NCBI GenBank assembly: GCA_950022295.1 | Contig: OX465595.1 | Span: forward strand, 119,290,270 to 119,354,269 | From: Bromus sterilis | Taxonomy: Eukaryota > Streptophyta > Magnoliopsida > Poales > Poaceae | Direction of reading: 5' to 3' | DNA length: 64,000 bases | Shown here: positions 10,758-22,629 of the stretch, piece by piece | Layout: every line of letters begins with the position of its first letter | How positions within the stretch are numbered: the stretch's first letter is position 1 | The notes under the pieces: model-generated | Databases searched by the model: none | What the model was told of the DNA's origin: nothing | The model's input: only the letters and a program-made list of their open reading frames with translations | Program-made: the position numbers and the translations under genes

Positions 10758-12401
10758 TGATACGTCTCAAACGTATCGATAATTTCTGCTCGCTCCATGC
10801 ATGTTTTGTGTGATATTGCTATGATCTAGATACACTTTCATACACTTTTGATCATATTTGTACTAACCTATTAACTCAGTGCACCCGAGTGCCAGTTTCT
10901 GTTTTCTACTGTTTTTCTATTTCAGTTTTTCCCAATATAAAAAGTGCTCCAAAAATTCGGGAAAAATCAGATAAAAAATCAGCGCAACGGAAGCTTCCGG
11001 AAGAGAATGGGTGGGGCCAGAGGGCCACCACCAGGGGCCCAGGCGGCCTGGCCGCGCCAGGGGGGCGCCTGGACTCCTGGTGGCCCCCCTAGCTGCCCCC
11101 TTCGCCTATTTAATCTCCATCATAGGAAACCTCTGAAGACAGAACCTCTTTTCGTGATCTCGCCTCCGTTCCGCCGCCGCGCTTCCAAGATCGGGAGCAC
11201 CGTCAGGACCCTTCCCGGAACCCTGCCGGAGGGAGGATCGACCTCCGGGAGCTTCTCTTCCACCATGGACGCTTCCCGGATGTGTCGTGAGTAGTTTTCC
11301 TTGGACCATGGGTCCGTGATCAGTAACTATGTGATGTTCTCCTCCCCTCTTTGTTCTTCATGGTTTAGACCTCGTGAGCTTCCCTACATGATCGAGGCAC
11401 ATATGTAATCTTTCTTCTTTTGCTATGCTGAGTTTGATGGGATCTGATGGATTATGAGATTATGTTCACATTGTGATAGAGTAATATAATTGGTTCTTAT
11501 ATTTTGTATTTTTGTTCCGAAGTAATTCTTGCATGTTCCCCGTTGCTGTTTATTACTTTGGCCAAGTGGTAGGTAGTAACTCCAAGAGGGAACGTTATGC
11601 TCGATTGTGGGTACATGCCCCCTGATGACACGCTTGAGTGACAGAAACATGAGTCTAGGGGATGTGATGTGGCCACAAGGGGGAAAACAACGGTGCTTGT
11701 AACCGCGGTTGCAAGGATTGTTTACTTTACGCAAAGTTATCTTTAATGCAGTTGTCTGTTGCTTTGGGTTTACAGGGTGGGGCTCGCAAATTAATACCAG
11801 CGACATGTTCTGGATAGATATCTCAAGGTGGATGATTAGTAGTAGATGCAGATGGATTTCGGTCTGCTTATTTTGGCGTACCGCCCATGCTTTTGAGACT
11901 CTTCCTTTCTTTTGTAGCATAGTTAGCATTGCGGTGCGTTTATAATCCTGTCAATCGCCCATCTGTAATTTGTTTACCTCGCATAGCAGTTTTATCGTCT
12001 TTTGGGAGAGAGACATCACTAGTGAACATCACGGGACCCCGGTCCATATTCTCATCATTGTTTACACGCTCATTTATTTTCTAGCTTTTACTTTCAGTTG
12101 CTATCATTATCATTATACCTTGTGTATGATCCTTTGTAAACGACAAGACCGAAGAGATTGACAACCTCTTTGAACTTCTTTGGGAGCAAAGTTATTTGTG
12201 TCGTGTGCAGGTCCAGGAGAAGCAAACGATTCTTTTCAGACGGCGCATCACTTGCCGAAGCACCTATTTATCGTTGTCGGAGTCCTACGGGAGACAAACC
12301 CTATCCTCTACATAGGGGAAATTTACTGCTATCCTACTTCTCACCTTCCACTTGGGGTAACTAATGAAGGCGAGAAGCCATTATCATCATCTCGCGCATC
12401 A
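10758..12401 (+). repeat. 5' LTR of gypsy A
   Basis: It runs from TGATACGTCTCAAACGTATC to a terminal CA before the primer site, 1,644 bp. A GC-rich palindrome (about 11014-11090) precedes a TATA-like CTATTTAAT near 11105. A (G)5 tract just before it could be half of a target duplication, but the partner end is lost. The LTR contains only chance ORFs. Confidence 0.8.
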
Positions 12402-12411
12402 AGTAAATTTC

Positions 12412-12429
12412 TGGCGCCGTTGCCGGGGA
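12412..12429 (+). other. Primer binding site of gypsy A (tRNA-Asp type)
   Basis: TGGCGCCGTTGCCGGGGA is complementary to the 3' end of plant tRNA-Asp and lies 10 bases after the LTR end, where minus-strand DNA synthesis would be primed. Confidence 0.9.
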
Positions 12430-12565
12430 CTCCGAGTTCTAAGATAGGGGAGTTTCCCACTACCTTTTACCTTTACTTTTTTGTCTTGTTAGTTTACCTT
12501 TCTGTTTTTATCTTTGTGTCCTTGATCAAAAATTACAAAAAAAATCTGCCACACTTGCTGCTACT

Positions 12566-14219
12566 ATGGGTTCCACTGAAAACACCAAGTTGTGTGACTT
12601 CACTAGTCACAACAACAAAGACTTTATCTGCACTCCTATTGCCACACCTGCCACTTCAGCTACCTCTTATGAAATTAAACCTGCTTTGCTAAACCTTGTT
12701 ATGAGAGATCAATTCTCTTGTGCTGGAGATGATGCCGCTTTACACTTGAATAATTTTGTTGAATTATGTGATAATCAAAAGTATAAAGAAGTAGAAGGTG
12801 ATGTTGTTAAGCTCAAGCTTTTTCTTTTCTCTTTGAGGGACGGAGCTAAAATATGGTTTCAATCTTTGGCTAGGAATAGCATAGATTCTTGGGATAAGTG
12901 CAAAGATGCTTTTATTGGGAAGTACTACCCACCTGCTAAAATTATACAATTGAGGAGTAACATTATGATTTTTAGGCAATTGGATAATGAACATGTTGCC
13001 CAAGCTTGGGAACGTATGAAATCTCTTGTTAAGAAATGCCCTACACATGGTTTGACTACCTGGATGGTTATCCAGACTTTTATGCAGGCTTGAACTTTCC
13101 CTCGCGGAACCTGTTAGATTCGGCCGCGGGAGGAACCTTTATGTCAACTACACTTGGTGCCGCCACAAAGATTCTCGATGAGATGATGACCAATTATTCC
13201 CAATGGCACACCGAACACGCTCCAATAGGTAGGAAGTTAAATTATGTCGAGGAAATTACCTACCTAAATGAAAAAGTTGACTTGATTATGTCTCTACTTA
13301 CCAAGAAACCCTCCATTGATCCTCATGACGTTCCTTTAAATTTTTTGGTTGCTCAGGAACAAGTAGATGTGAACTTCATTGCTAGAAACAACTTTAATAA
13401 TAATGCTTATAGGGGCAACTTTGCTAGTAATCCTAGACCGTTTCCATCCAGCTATGGGAACAACAACACTTACCCTAGCAACAAGAACCCCACTTCTGAA
13501 TTAGAAAGCATGCTTAGAGACTTTATCACTACCCAAAAAGCCTTCAACAAGAATGTAGAAGAAAAATTAGTTAAACTAGATAATCTTTGTTTGAAGGTAC
13601 ACAGCTTAGCCCTTGATATTGAGATGTTAAAAATTATAACCTCTCCCCTTGAGGAGAGCAAGGCCACTCCTATTAATGCTATCCAATTACAAATTAATGA
13701 AAATATTAGGATGATGGCTAAACTTAAAGAAAGATGGGCTAGAGAAAAAGAGGAAGAGGATAGAATTAAGAGCCTTCCTACACACCACACAGTTGCCACT
13801 ATCCAAATTGTTGAGGACACTAAAACTATTTGCACCCAATGCACTCCTGGTCCCATTGGACCTATTAATGGTGATGCTAATACCTCAACCGTAGAAGAAT
13901 AAACTCCTATGAATATAGAGGGTTTCAAACAAGTGAGCTTAGATGACAGTACTACCACCTTTGATAGTAGTGATATTGATTTTGATAGTTGCACCCTCTT
14001 AGAAGTTATTAGCTTACTACACAAAATGTCTAGAGACCCCCACATTAGCACACTCAATCTTGCCTTCACGGAGCATATCACAAATGCTCTCATCAAAGCC
14101 AGGGAGGAGAAGCTTAGGATAGAAGCCTCCATACCTAGGAAGCTAGATGATGGTTGGGACCCTATGATCAAAATTAAATTAAATAACTTCTCTTGCTATG
14201 CTTTATGTGGCGTTGGAGC
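12566..14219 (+). pseudogene. gag: Broken gag and start of protease, gypsy A
   Basis: The first 175 codons (ATG at 12566) hold a Retrotrans_gag capsid domain: motifs such as LNNFVELCD, LFLFSLRDGAKIWFQSL and AFIGKYYPPAK are typical. The frame then shifts near 13080, in a run of four T's that looks one base short. It resumes in another frame (NFPSRNLLDSAAGGTF) with an Asn-rich tail and a Lys/Glu coiled-coil-like region. An in-frame TAA at 13900-13902 interrupts it again. The last readable part (LDDGWDPMIKIKLNNFSCYA) is the run-in to the aspartic protease, and the match stops just before the catalytic loop at about 14219. The product would form the particle core. No function is expected from this copy. 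Confidence 0.85.
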
Positions 14220-14679
14220 TATGATGGTGGTGAAGTTAATAGGTTTAGTTGGGTTGCCTCCCCCGTTAACCGTGCCAATAAACGATTCTTGATAACCCAC
14301 AAGTCTAGGGGATCAATTGTAGCTTTTAGATAAATAAGGATGTCGATCCCACGAGGAGCAGAAGGTGCTGATAAGTGACACTGGATAAGGAAAGGTTGCA
14401 CACACTCAAAGGTAAATATTTAGGGGTTTTGGTTTAAGCAACAGAAAAGTAAAAGACAAGCAAAGTAAACAGGGTAACTGAGGATTAGCAAGTGGCCCAA
14501 TCCTTTCACAAGGATAGGCCTAGGAGCTAAACTTATAAAAGCTAAAGCGTTCTCGAGAACACACGGGAGAGATAGCCAAGTTACTTTCACCATACTCCGC
14601 CAAGTAATATGTATTGTGTTGATAAGTGTTGGTGGGTAGACCAATGCTAGTACACCTTCTAGACTAAGATAAGTGTACT
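14220..14679 (-). mobile_element. Athila-like LTR piece 1 with degenerate PBS, reverse strand
   Basis: On the reverse strand this reads as the last ~390 bases of an LTR ending CA at 14290, followed by a decayed primer site (complement 14258-14277, TGGCACGGTTAACGGGGGAG) and about 40 bases of leader. The same LTR phrases occur in + orientation in gypsy B (48000-48391). The LTR is interrupted at 14679 by copia A; the duplicated target GTACT (14675-14679 and 38204-38208) shows that 38204 onward is its continuation. Confidence 0.8.
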
Positions 14680-15966
14680 TGTAAGAGCAAAGTTATTCCC
14701 CCATGAGTTTTGGATATTGTTGGACAAAACAGTAGAGGAACTAACAAGTTTTCTAGTGTAAAACAGATGGTTAGGTTCCTGAAGTTATAGGTTGGTGATA
14801 AAGCTTCAACGAAGATTTACATATTTACCGAAGCATATCCTCTGGAGTGAAGCTCATCATGGATGTCGACCCCCAAAAAGATAAGGAATCCTGAAGCACG
14901 TCTCATCGAAGGAGATGACCAAGATGGCGCAAGACTTAGTAGTTTTTGCGTAGTTCTTTTTCACTTCTTTGAGTCGTAGGAAAAACCGTACTATCAAGAG
15001 GGGTTTAGTAAATGTACTCCGAAGGTTTTGGTGAAAAGACTCAGATCGAATCCAAACCTGTGAGAAGCCAGAGATGAGAAATCTCATGTGCACTAGGTAA
15101 TGCTTCACTAGCGAAGACTTTGTTCTTTCAGCTCCTGAAGCATAACCAAGTCCGTGAGTCAGCTTTACTTGTTCCGCAAGTAAAGTTGCGCAGTGATTAG
15201 AAATCCGACTGTTGAGGACAGGTGTCAAGATGTCGCATCGGGTCACTTCAGTCATTTCGCACCTTGGGATCACCACCTATAAATAGGCCACCCCCGCCCT
15301 CATTGGCGGGTGGCTGCTCCAAGAATATTTTCTGATAGTGAAGAAAGAGAGAGCAACCCCAACGAAGCAAACCAAAAATCCCATCCACCGAAGCATAAGT
15401 CCTATTGATCTGAGTTGATTCACTATGACTTAGGAAGAAGTTTGCTAGCCTTTTTTTATCTTGGAGAACTGCAATTCTCCTAGACGGTTAGAGAGTTGTT
15501 CTTCAGAGAGCGAAGAGTTATTGTCGCCTTGAAGTCCAGTTTGTCAAAGGTTTCAGTGATTTCCTCAATAATAAACCACGAGTGAAGAACTGACCAAGCT
15601 CAAGGAGATTGGTGCAGTGGAGATAAGGACAGAGAGAGGTTAGCTCATATGTTCAATCACAAGTCCCTCCAACCAGACGTAACACTTTGCAGAGTGTGAA
15701 CTGGTCGAACAAACATCGCCGAGTCAAGAGTTCGTTTTACTTTCCGCACTTACATTCAGTTTTGCTATTGCTTGAGTGATTTGATTCAATGCAATTGATT
15801 CGATGCTTTTGATTCGCTATGTTATGCTTCAAGCCAGTTCTGCTTCACTGTTTACCTTTCTGTTGAATTCCTTCTGCTGCTAAGTTTTGTTTCACTTCTT
15901 AGTTTCATGCAAAAATTTGAAGTGATCATTCACCCCTCCCCCTCTGATCACATACTTGGACTTTAA
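14680..15966 (+). repeat. 5' LTR of copia A
   Basis: It starts TGTAAGAGCAAAG and ends GGACTTTAA, where the 3' LTR has the canonical TTTCA; the terminal C has mutated. A TATA box CTATAAATAG lies at 15277-15286. The CCCTCCCCCTCTGATCACAT stretch just before the end is typical of cereal copia U5. Confidence 0.9.
15277..15286 (+). promoter_or_regulatory. TATA box in the 5' LTR of copia A
   Basis: CTATAAATAG is present at the same place in the 3' LTR (37516-37525). It lies about 680 bases before the LTR end, a normal U3/R position for a long copia LTR. Confidence 0.6.
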
Positions 15967-15968
15967 AT

Positions 15969-15981
15969 TGGTATCAGAGCT
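15969..15981 (+). other. Primer binding site of copia A (tRNA-iMet type)
   Basis: TGGTATCAGAGCT follows the LTR after two bases and is complementary to the initiator methionine tRNA 3' end, the standard copia primer. Confidence 0.9.
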
Positions 15982-16025
15982 AGTCACTCTTTGTTTGGAT
16001 TAACCTCCTTGAGTGTTTTGCAAGT

Positions 16026-17481
16026 ATGTCTTTCGCAGCCATTCGCTCCGGCGAACCCATACCCGTGTTCAATGGAAAGGAATACCCATACTGGAAGGAC
16101 AAAATGAAGAGAAATATAATGGCTATCAACTCGACTGCCTGGCAAGTTGTCTTGTATGGAGTCACTGTCGCCGACAAGAATGCCATCACTCCTGAAGAAG
16201 CGAAGCTAATTGACCTTGATTCTGAAGTCTGGGTATTTATCACCAATCATTTGACACCAGAGAAGTATCATGAAGTGAAGAATATTTTGTCTGCCAAAGG
16301 TGTCTGGGACTATCTTGAAAAGATTGGTGAAGGTGTTTCAACCCAGAAAGAAGCCAGAATTGACACGCTTCGAAGCAAGTTCTATCGATTCAATAGAAAC
16401 GAGGGTGAAAAGGTCAACTCCATTTACATTAGACTCACTGCTCTTGCTAATGAGTTGATTTCCCTCGGTGCCGATGATATTACTCCCCACTCAGTCGTAA
16501 GAACCTTGCTTCGCTCATTGGATGATTCGTTTGATCACATTGTGCTGATGATCAAGGAAAGGACTGATTTCAGACGTCTTGTTGCCGCTGATATTCTTGA
16601 GAGACTCAATACTTTTGAAATGGAAGAAGATGAGAAACGTGATATTAATGGGTCTCGAAGAAGATCACATGCTTTGAAAGCAAAAGCTTCGCGTCATTCT
16701 TCACCCGAAGTCAGTTCTTCTCCAGGTGTCAAATCAGATGATCCTGCAAGCATTGGGAAAGATTTAGCATTTACCATGAGACGCTTCAACCGCTTCCAAA
16801 GAAAAGGTTTTTTTCACCCAAGAAGAGTTATTCTTCAAGAAGCTCAAGTCACTCATCTCACCGCTCATCCTCAAGAAGCTCTCCATCGAAGGACAACTGC
16901 TGCTACAAGTGCAAGAAACCAGGTCACTACATAGCTGATTGCCCTCTGTGGGAAGCTGAGAACAAATCGAAGCATTCGCTCAGAGACTCCTCAACAAAGT
17001 CCCACAGATCCTCCAGAAGCTATGAGTCCAAGAGACATGATTCCAGTTCGAGAAGAGAAAAGAAGAAAGATTCTGATGATGACAAGAGAAAGAAGTATCA
17101 TAAGAAGCGTGAGGGTTCTTCATCGAAGACTCACTCATCTCGTCAAAGTAGCTCTCACCGTGCCAAGGCCTATCTGGGAAAGGAGATGAACTCTGAAGAC
17201 GAAGCCTCTGGATCCGAAGCTGAATCAGGCTCAAGGTCTGGGTCTGGGTCCGAATCAGATGGTGTTGCTGGTTTGGCTTTCGCTTCGGCAAATGATTCAA
17301 CCAAAGCTTCAAGTTCATTCTTCACCAACAACAGTAGTGAAGATGAAACTCCTGCATATTGCTTCATGGCCAAGGCGAAGGTATCTTCATCCAAATCAAA
17401 CTATGATACTTCTGATTGTTCCTCATATGATAGTGATTCAAAGATAAGCTATGCTTAACTTGCTAAAATTGCTTCAATCCA
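16026..17481 (+). pseudogene. gag: Copia A gag, first part (split by gypsy D)
   Basis: The ATG at 16026 opens a 302-codon frame with copia gag features (NGKEYPYWKDKMKRNI, DSEVWVFITNHLTPEKY, ARIDTLRSKFYRFNRNEGE). A one-base shift in a run of seven T's near 16806-16812 breaks it. In the next frame a CCHC zinc knuckle (C-X2-C-X4-H-X4-C) is encoded at 16901-16942, followed by a Ser/Lys-rich and then acidic Ser-rich tail. An in-frame TAA lies at 17456-17458. Gypsy D inserted at 17481/17482, and the same frame resumes at 27005. The product would package element RNA. Confidence 0.85.
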
Positions 17482-17920
17482 TGACGAGGGGGTGACCCCA
17501 CAACTCTTACGGATGAGCCTACCTGGTGTCCATGAAGGCAGAAGTCCCATGAAGATACAACCTCGGCCCACTAGTTGGCACCGACGTAGGATTCCGCGAC
17601 TCAAAGGAGAAGGTGCGAAGACCTGCCGTACGGAGCAAGCTAGGGTTAGGAAAGCTTACCTGTAAACGTAGATGAACTCCCCGAGACCTAGCCCGGTATA
17701 TAAGGGCTAGGAGGGGCGACGCCAAAGACATCTAATATCACCTATAACCCTAGATTTGAGCGCTCCAGCCTTGGCTTCCACTGTAATCGCATCTCCCCCA
17801 TCAATAATATCGAGCAGGAGCGAGCCTTCCTGTTTTCCGACGAGCTATCGTCCAACCTGTGCATATCATGACTAACCCAGGGTCCCTGACCATGGGATTT
17901 GCCGGGGTTGATCCCCATCA
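17482..17920 (+). repeat. 5' LTR of gypsy D
   Basis: 439 bp, TGACGAGGGGGTG to GATCCCCATCA. A TATA box GGTATATAAGG lies at 17695-17705. It matches 26563-26999 throughout. Confidence 0.92.
17695..17705 (+). promoter_or_regulatory. TATA box in the gypsy D LTR
   Basis: GGTATATAAGG is conserved in the 3' LTR near 26774 and lies about 215 bases before the LTR end. Confidence 0.6.
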
Positions 17921-17921
17921 A

Positions 17922-17940
17922 TTGGCTCCGTCTGTGGGAA
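17922..17940 (+). other. Primer binding site of gypsy D
   Basis: TTGGCTCCGTCTGTGGGAA begins one base after the LTR end. It resembles the TGGCGCCGTCTGTGGGAA sites of Tat-lineage elements with one change. I did not verify which tRNA it pairs with. Confidence 0.75.
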
Positions 17941-18359
17941 CCACACAGGTTGGGAACGCGATCTCGGCGGCCTCATCATCATCAACACTCATCGACTCGA
18001 CGGCTCCGGCAAGATCCAACCTGTTCGAGTCCCTCGGATTCACGGCCCACCTCCCGGCCCTCAAGCTAGTCTTCACCAATCTACACTCCGGCGTCAATCT
18101 GATCTTCGGAGTGTATCAGATCTACATCAACCATTGGGGTACCCTGCGCCTCATCGACGACACCCGAGCACCCACGTAAACACCTGCAGCAACGACCGTA
18201 GCAGACGCCGCCCGCACGGCCAACCTATCTGGCGGTCGTAGCTACCCACCCAACTCACGGCTCCACGCCACTCACGACCGCTCGAGTGAAGTCCCAGCAT
18301 GGAGAAGCACGACCGCACGTATCACCAAGGAGACGGCAAGGACACCATCGCAGGTGTTC

Positions 18360-19438
18360 ATGGCAGAAGTTGACGCATCAGCGTCAGGCAACAACGGGCG
18401 AGTCGACGAACCGAGCACTCGTGAAGACACCCTAACCACCAACAGGGCGGCAGGTCCCGGCAACACCAGTCAGATGGTCATGCATCTAGGAGAACCGGGG
18501 ACCATACCAAAGAAAGTCCCGGTGGAACAAGGGCCCAGCGATCAAAAAAGCAGTCAGCCGTTCAACAACAAACAGCAAGCACCCGGCCAAGGCAGCCAGC
18601 CATCACGCAGCAGGCAGCAAACCCCGGTTGCAGCGGCGGGCGGACCACCCAAAGCAAAAATATACTTGTCCAAGGAATCAATGGAAATGGTAAAGGAAGC
18701 AGTCGCCCACGACAGGTTACTACCATCAGATGCCTCAAGAGACGAGCTAAGGGCATACAACAAGTTAGCGGGTGATTTAACCCAGCAGACGAGACAGTGG
18801 CGCCTAGCCATGGAGAAGAAAGCAAAAGAGGAACCCGAAAGGAAAAGAAGTCGCAGACAATCTCCCAGAAGTGACTCGCCAGGCCACGACTCCCCCATCC
18901 GCAACAGATCAACGAGGACAGAAAGGGCGAGAGTAGTGCGTAAACTGGAAGATGACTTCAGATCAGAGGAGGACGACGACGAAGAGGAGCCCCTCACTCC
19001 AGCGGAAGCACTCATAAGCGCCCATGACTACCTGTCCCGTGCCCAGAAAAGCAAAAAGGGCAGAACGGATCACTACACTTCCATAGCTTTGCAGATAATG
19101 AAGGACGCTATCGACGCCTCGGTACCCAAGAAATCCAGCGCAAAGCGGCAGACTCGCGAGCGGACACCAGACAGGGACCCCAGTTCACCGGACGACGACG
19201 ACGACAACAATGACGATAGGCGCAGGCGCCCGACAAGTACAAGAAACACGACAGCGACGACAACAACAGGCGCCGCAGCACTTGGCGAGATGCGCGAGAC
19301 GACATCACGCAGAATAGAGTCAACCGCAGCAGGCGAAGACGTGCAACACGCGAGGAGTACTCGGATGAAGAGGCTTCCGACGAGGAAATCGAGCCATGTG
19401 GAGCACTCTGCTTCACACATGCCATACGTGAGACGCGT
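18360..19438 (+). pseudogene. gag: Gypsy D gag, N-terminal low-complexity part
   Basis: From the ATG at 18360 the frame encodes a Gln/Ser/Arg-rich, then Lys/Arg- and Asp/Glu-rich chain without a compact domain, as in the N-terminal half of Tat gag proteins. Around 19225 the sensible reading moves to another frame, which is then continuous with the capsid domain from 19439. A single-base shift in the acidic repeat-rich part explains this. Confidence 0.6.
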
Positions 19439-21175
19439 ATGCCAAACGGGTTCAAACTTAACTCCACGACACTAAAGTACAACGGACTCGAGGAGCCGGA
19501 GGCATGGCTCGACGACTACCTAACGGCAGTCAAGTTTCAAGGAGGAACCAACGTCACGGCAATGCAGTACGTGCAGCTCATGCTCGAGAGCTCCGCTCGA
19601 CATTGGCTGAAAAATCTTCGGCGCGGATCCATCAGCTCTTGGAGCCAGTTCCGAGGAGCCTTCATAGAAAACTTCAAATCCACATACAAGCGACCAGCCT
19701 CACTCGAGGAGCTGCGGGCATGCAAACAAGGAACAAGGGAGGCCCTGCAAGCATACATCCAGCGATGGACGATACTCAAGAATTCAGCGGAAGACATCTC
19801 GGACGAAAGTGCGATCGACGCATTCAGGCGAGGTCTTCAGCGCGTTGAATTCAAGGAGAAGCTCGGACAGATGAAAGTCCGAACACTCGCACGGCTGTTA
19901 GAACTAGCCAATAGCTGGGCAGACGGAGAAGACTCCGTTCGTAATGAAACAGAAACCCACACTGCACGATCAGAGTACGACTACGACTACAACGGAGATA
20001 GAGGAGACGACAGAAGAAGAAAGCGACCCAGACGAAACTTCTACAACGACAGAGGACCTGACATGGTCGCCGCCGGTTTCTCGGACGATCGGAACGGCAG
20101 GCACCGCGATGACAATAGACCACAGCGACGAGACAACCCAGAAGACGAGCCCCAGGCTCAGAGACGAGAATGGAGAAAAAGGTAGCCACGCGACGGCACT
20201 CGCGCATTCCGCTCCGCCAAAGAACAACTCGACGGACCGTGCTCTATACACGGATTCAGAAACGAGCGAGGAGAGCTCAGATCATCCCACACCCTCAGGA
20301 ATTGTAGAAGCTTCAACGAGTTGGCCGAGGAGAAAAGCCGCTCCGCAGCCGCAACAGCACGACCACTCGCAAGCATAGCAGTTGGGCCAGTCGCCCACGA
20401 TGCGCCACCAGACCCCCCTCTGCCAACAAGACAGGTGGCCGTCATCCAGGAACGACAAAGGACACCAGAAGAAGAAAACCAGTACCCAGAAGCCCACGGG
20501 AGGATCTACATGATACAAGAAGGCAGACCTTCCAACAGGCAGCAGAAACAAGTCACCAGACAAGTCTTCCTAGCAACCTCCGCACACCCGGCTGTCCCAG
20601 AGTACCTGCGCGGGTCGGAGACAGAAATCTCCTTCTCCCGGGACGACCACCCGCTAGTCGTTCCCCAGCCAGGGCACGCCGCGCTAGTACTCGAGGCCAG
20701 AATCGGAAATTACGACATGTCGCGAGTATTCATGGACGGCGGCAGCGGGATCAACATCATCTTCATTCGAACACTCGACGACATGCTCATCCAAAACAAC
20801 GCACTCAAGTCCTCAGGCACAACCTTCCATGGGATCGTACCAGGAAAAGTAGTCTACCCCCTCGGAAGGATAAGCCTGGAGGTAGTCTTTGGAAACGCGA
20901 CAAACTTCCGCAAGGAAACACTTGACTTTGAAGTGGTCGACTGGAAGTCGGAATACCACGCAATCCTCGGGCGGCTAGCTTTCGCTCGCTTCATGGCCGT
21001 ACCCCACTACGCCTACCTCAAGCTTAAGATGCCAGGCCCAAACGGGGTCATCACAATCAGCGGCAGTTTCGTCAGATCCGACTGCTGCGACAAAGAATTC
21101 CACAAGATAGCAGAAGCATTCGTAGCCCACCAAGGCAGCAGGACCACGGGACTCGCAGAAGAAGCGCTCCCGTAG
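19439..21175 (+). pseudogene. Gypsy D gag capsid, zinc-finger-like motif and aspartic protease
   Basis: One frame runs from 19439 to the stop at 21173-21175 and is broken once by an in-frame TAG at 20183-20185. Codons 1-160 are a Retrotrans_gag domain (EEPEAWLDDYLTAVKFQGG, ARHWLKNLRRGSISSWSQF). A Cys/His motif of the CxxHG...HTLRNC type at about 20239-20313 is typical of Tat gag. The protease follows with VFMDGGSGINIIF (catalytic Asp in an atypical D-G-G-S-G context) and the downstream ILGRLAFARF. The frame ends right after the protease, where other gypsies continue into reverse transcriptase, so the polymerase is missing rather than mutated. Confidence 0.85.
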
Positions 21176-21348
21176 AAAGAAAGGAACATCGCCCGAAGAA
21201 ACCCGACACTGGGAGACAAAGCTACTAGGCCCTTAAAGGCCACTACGTCATCGCTCTAAGTAAAAGGGACCTGTCCTCAACAGAGCCCTCCTAATCTTTG
21301 TAAGGGACAGCAGGAAAGATATTACATAAATATTTTTCCCCAAAATTT

Positions 21349-21605
21349 CTTGGCACTCGGGGGCTTGCCGAAGCAGCCACCCCCCGAGGCGTCCTCCGCA
21401 ATCGCGGCACATTAACTTGGCACTCGGGGGCTCGCCAAAGCAGCCACCACCCGAGGCGTCCTCCGCAATCGTGGCACATTAACTTGGCACTCGGGGGCTT
21501 GCCGAAGCAGCCACCCTCCGAGACGTCCTCCGCAACCGCGGCACATTAACTTGGCACTCGGGGGCTCGCCGAAGCAGCCACCCCCGAGGCGCCCCCCGCA
21601 ACTAC
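21349..21605. repeat. 67-bp tandem repeat, about 3.9 copies, gypsy D
   Basis: CTTGGCACTCGGGGGC starts copies at 21349, 21416, 21483 and 21550. Copies are about 95% alike. The array lies between the end of the protease frame and the 3' end of the antisense gene, where it could separate converging transcripts. Confidence 0.9.
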
Positions 21606-21674
21606 AAATGGAGACGACCCTCCAAGACAGCATATATACAACCAAGAAGAAGCATATACAACGAAGGGAAGCAC

Positions 21675-22208
21675 CTAATCTCTAGGCTCCAACTTCGCCT
21701 TAATAAGTGCACCCAGATGGCGGTCGTTCTCTTCGCAAACTCGCATCACAACCTGGTGCGCATGCCTATCTACAGCCACATAGTGCTCATTCATCGGATG
21801 ATCCCTACCACCTGGAGGACCCGCCACAACCTGAGCAAAATCCACCCCTGGCCAATGACTATGGACCAAGCCCAAAGCAGCTCGGGCTCACACACAAATA
21901 TGATGATCCATCACTCGACGTAACTCGGCAGGCTGAGAAAATATGCGACAAAGCCTCTCAAGGGACGAAGGAACCACCTCCAACGGATAGAACTCAGCAT
22001 GGATACCGCCCAATACCCGCTGGCAGTAGCTGAGAGCTTCTGGTACCCGCTCAACTCGGCGACGAAGCAAAGAAAATGCTCGAGCACGAGCCCCATCTGC
22101 CCAAAAGGGATTGCTCGCCTGCACACTAGGATCATCAAGCCGCGACATCTGCGACTGAATGGCCCTCTCTTCATCCCGAGTTCGCCCTGCCAGCACTTCG
22201 AAAGTCAA
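21675..22208 (-). pseudogene. Antisense gene, C-terminal exon
   Basis: One frame of 177 codons has a TGA at 21888-21890 that a single C-to-T change in CGA could have produced. It reads FSLLRRRVERVPEALSYCQR, EVVPSSLERLCRIF and HSHWPGVDFAQVVAG, a Leu/Val-rich helical end as seen in plant gypsy-type transposon proteins. The final stop is next to the 67-bp array. Confidence 0.55.
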
Positions 22209-22629
22209 AAACTACGATCAAGACAGAGACGACAAAACCCCACCAAGAGGAATCAAGCAACCAAGCAGAGTCAAGACTCACCCCGCAGGAGGTCGGACAA
22301 CTTCACCACCCACGAAGCAAGGCCCTCAACCACGGACTCGGCACGCTTGCGACGAGTACGCTGAACGGCCACGGATCCCTTCAGTCGGACAATATCCCGC
22401 TCAGCGTCCTTCAGCCGCAAGCAAACGGACTGTACGCAACCTCGCGAGCGTCATCCTTCAGCGAACTCCACGGACGAAGAACGCCCGGAGTGGCCTACCG
22501 CAGGATGAACAAAACAAATCAAAAACAGCAAGAGGAACAACCAAGCAGTCACTCAGATAAAAGTAGCAAAAGATCAACCATCACAACGGAGTCACGAATT
22601 ACAGACAAAGTTTCAAAAGCGGCGCAACA

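Larger units (their letters stand above)
10758..14219 (+). mobile_element. Gypsy A: truncated Ty3-gypsy element (LTR, gag, start of protease)
   Basis: The element has a complete-looking 5' LTR, a tRNA-Asp type primer site, a gag frame and the first part of the protease. It ends at about 14219, where the sequence switches to reverse-strand Athila-like DNA. Reverse transcriptase, integrase and the 3' LTR are absent from this copy. The primer site and the gag/protease style match the Athila-like elements further right. Confidence 0.8.

Noticed and set aside
11423..11929. 168-codon reverse-strand ORF
   Set aside because: It lies entirely inside the gypsy A LTR and has no known domain.
13470..14171. 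233-codon reverse-strand ORF over gypsy A gag
   Set aside because: Ser/Leu-rich shadow of the gag frame, without a domain of its own.
18554..19015. 153-codon reverse-strand ORF with long Ser run
   Set aside because: Complement of the acidic and Arg-rich part of gypsy D gag; the Ser run mirrors Asp/Glu codon repeats.
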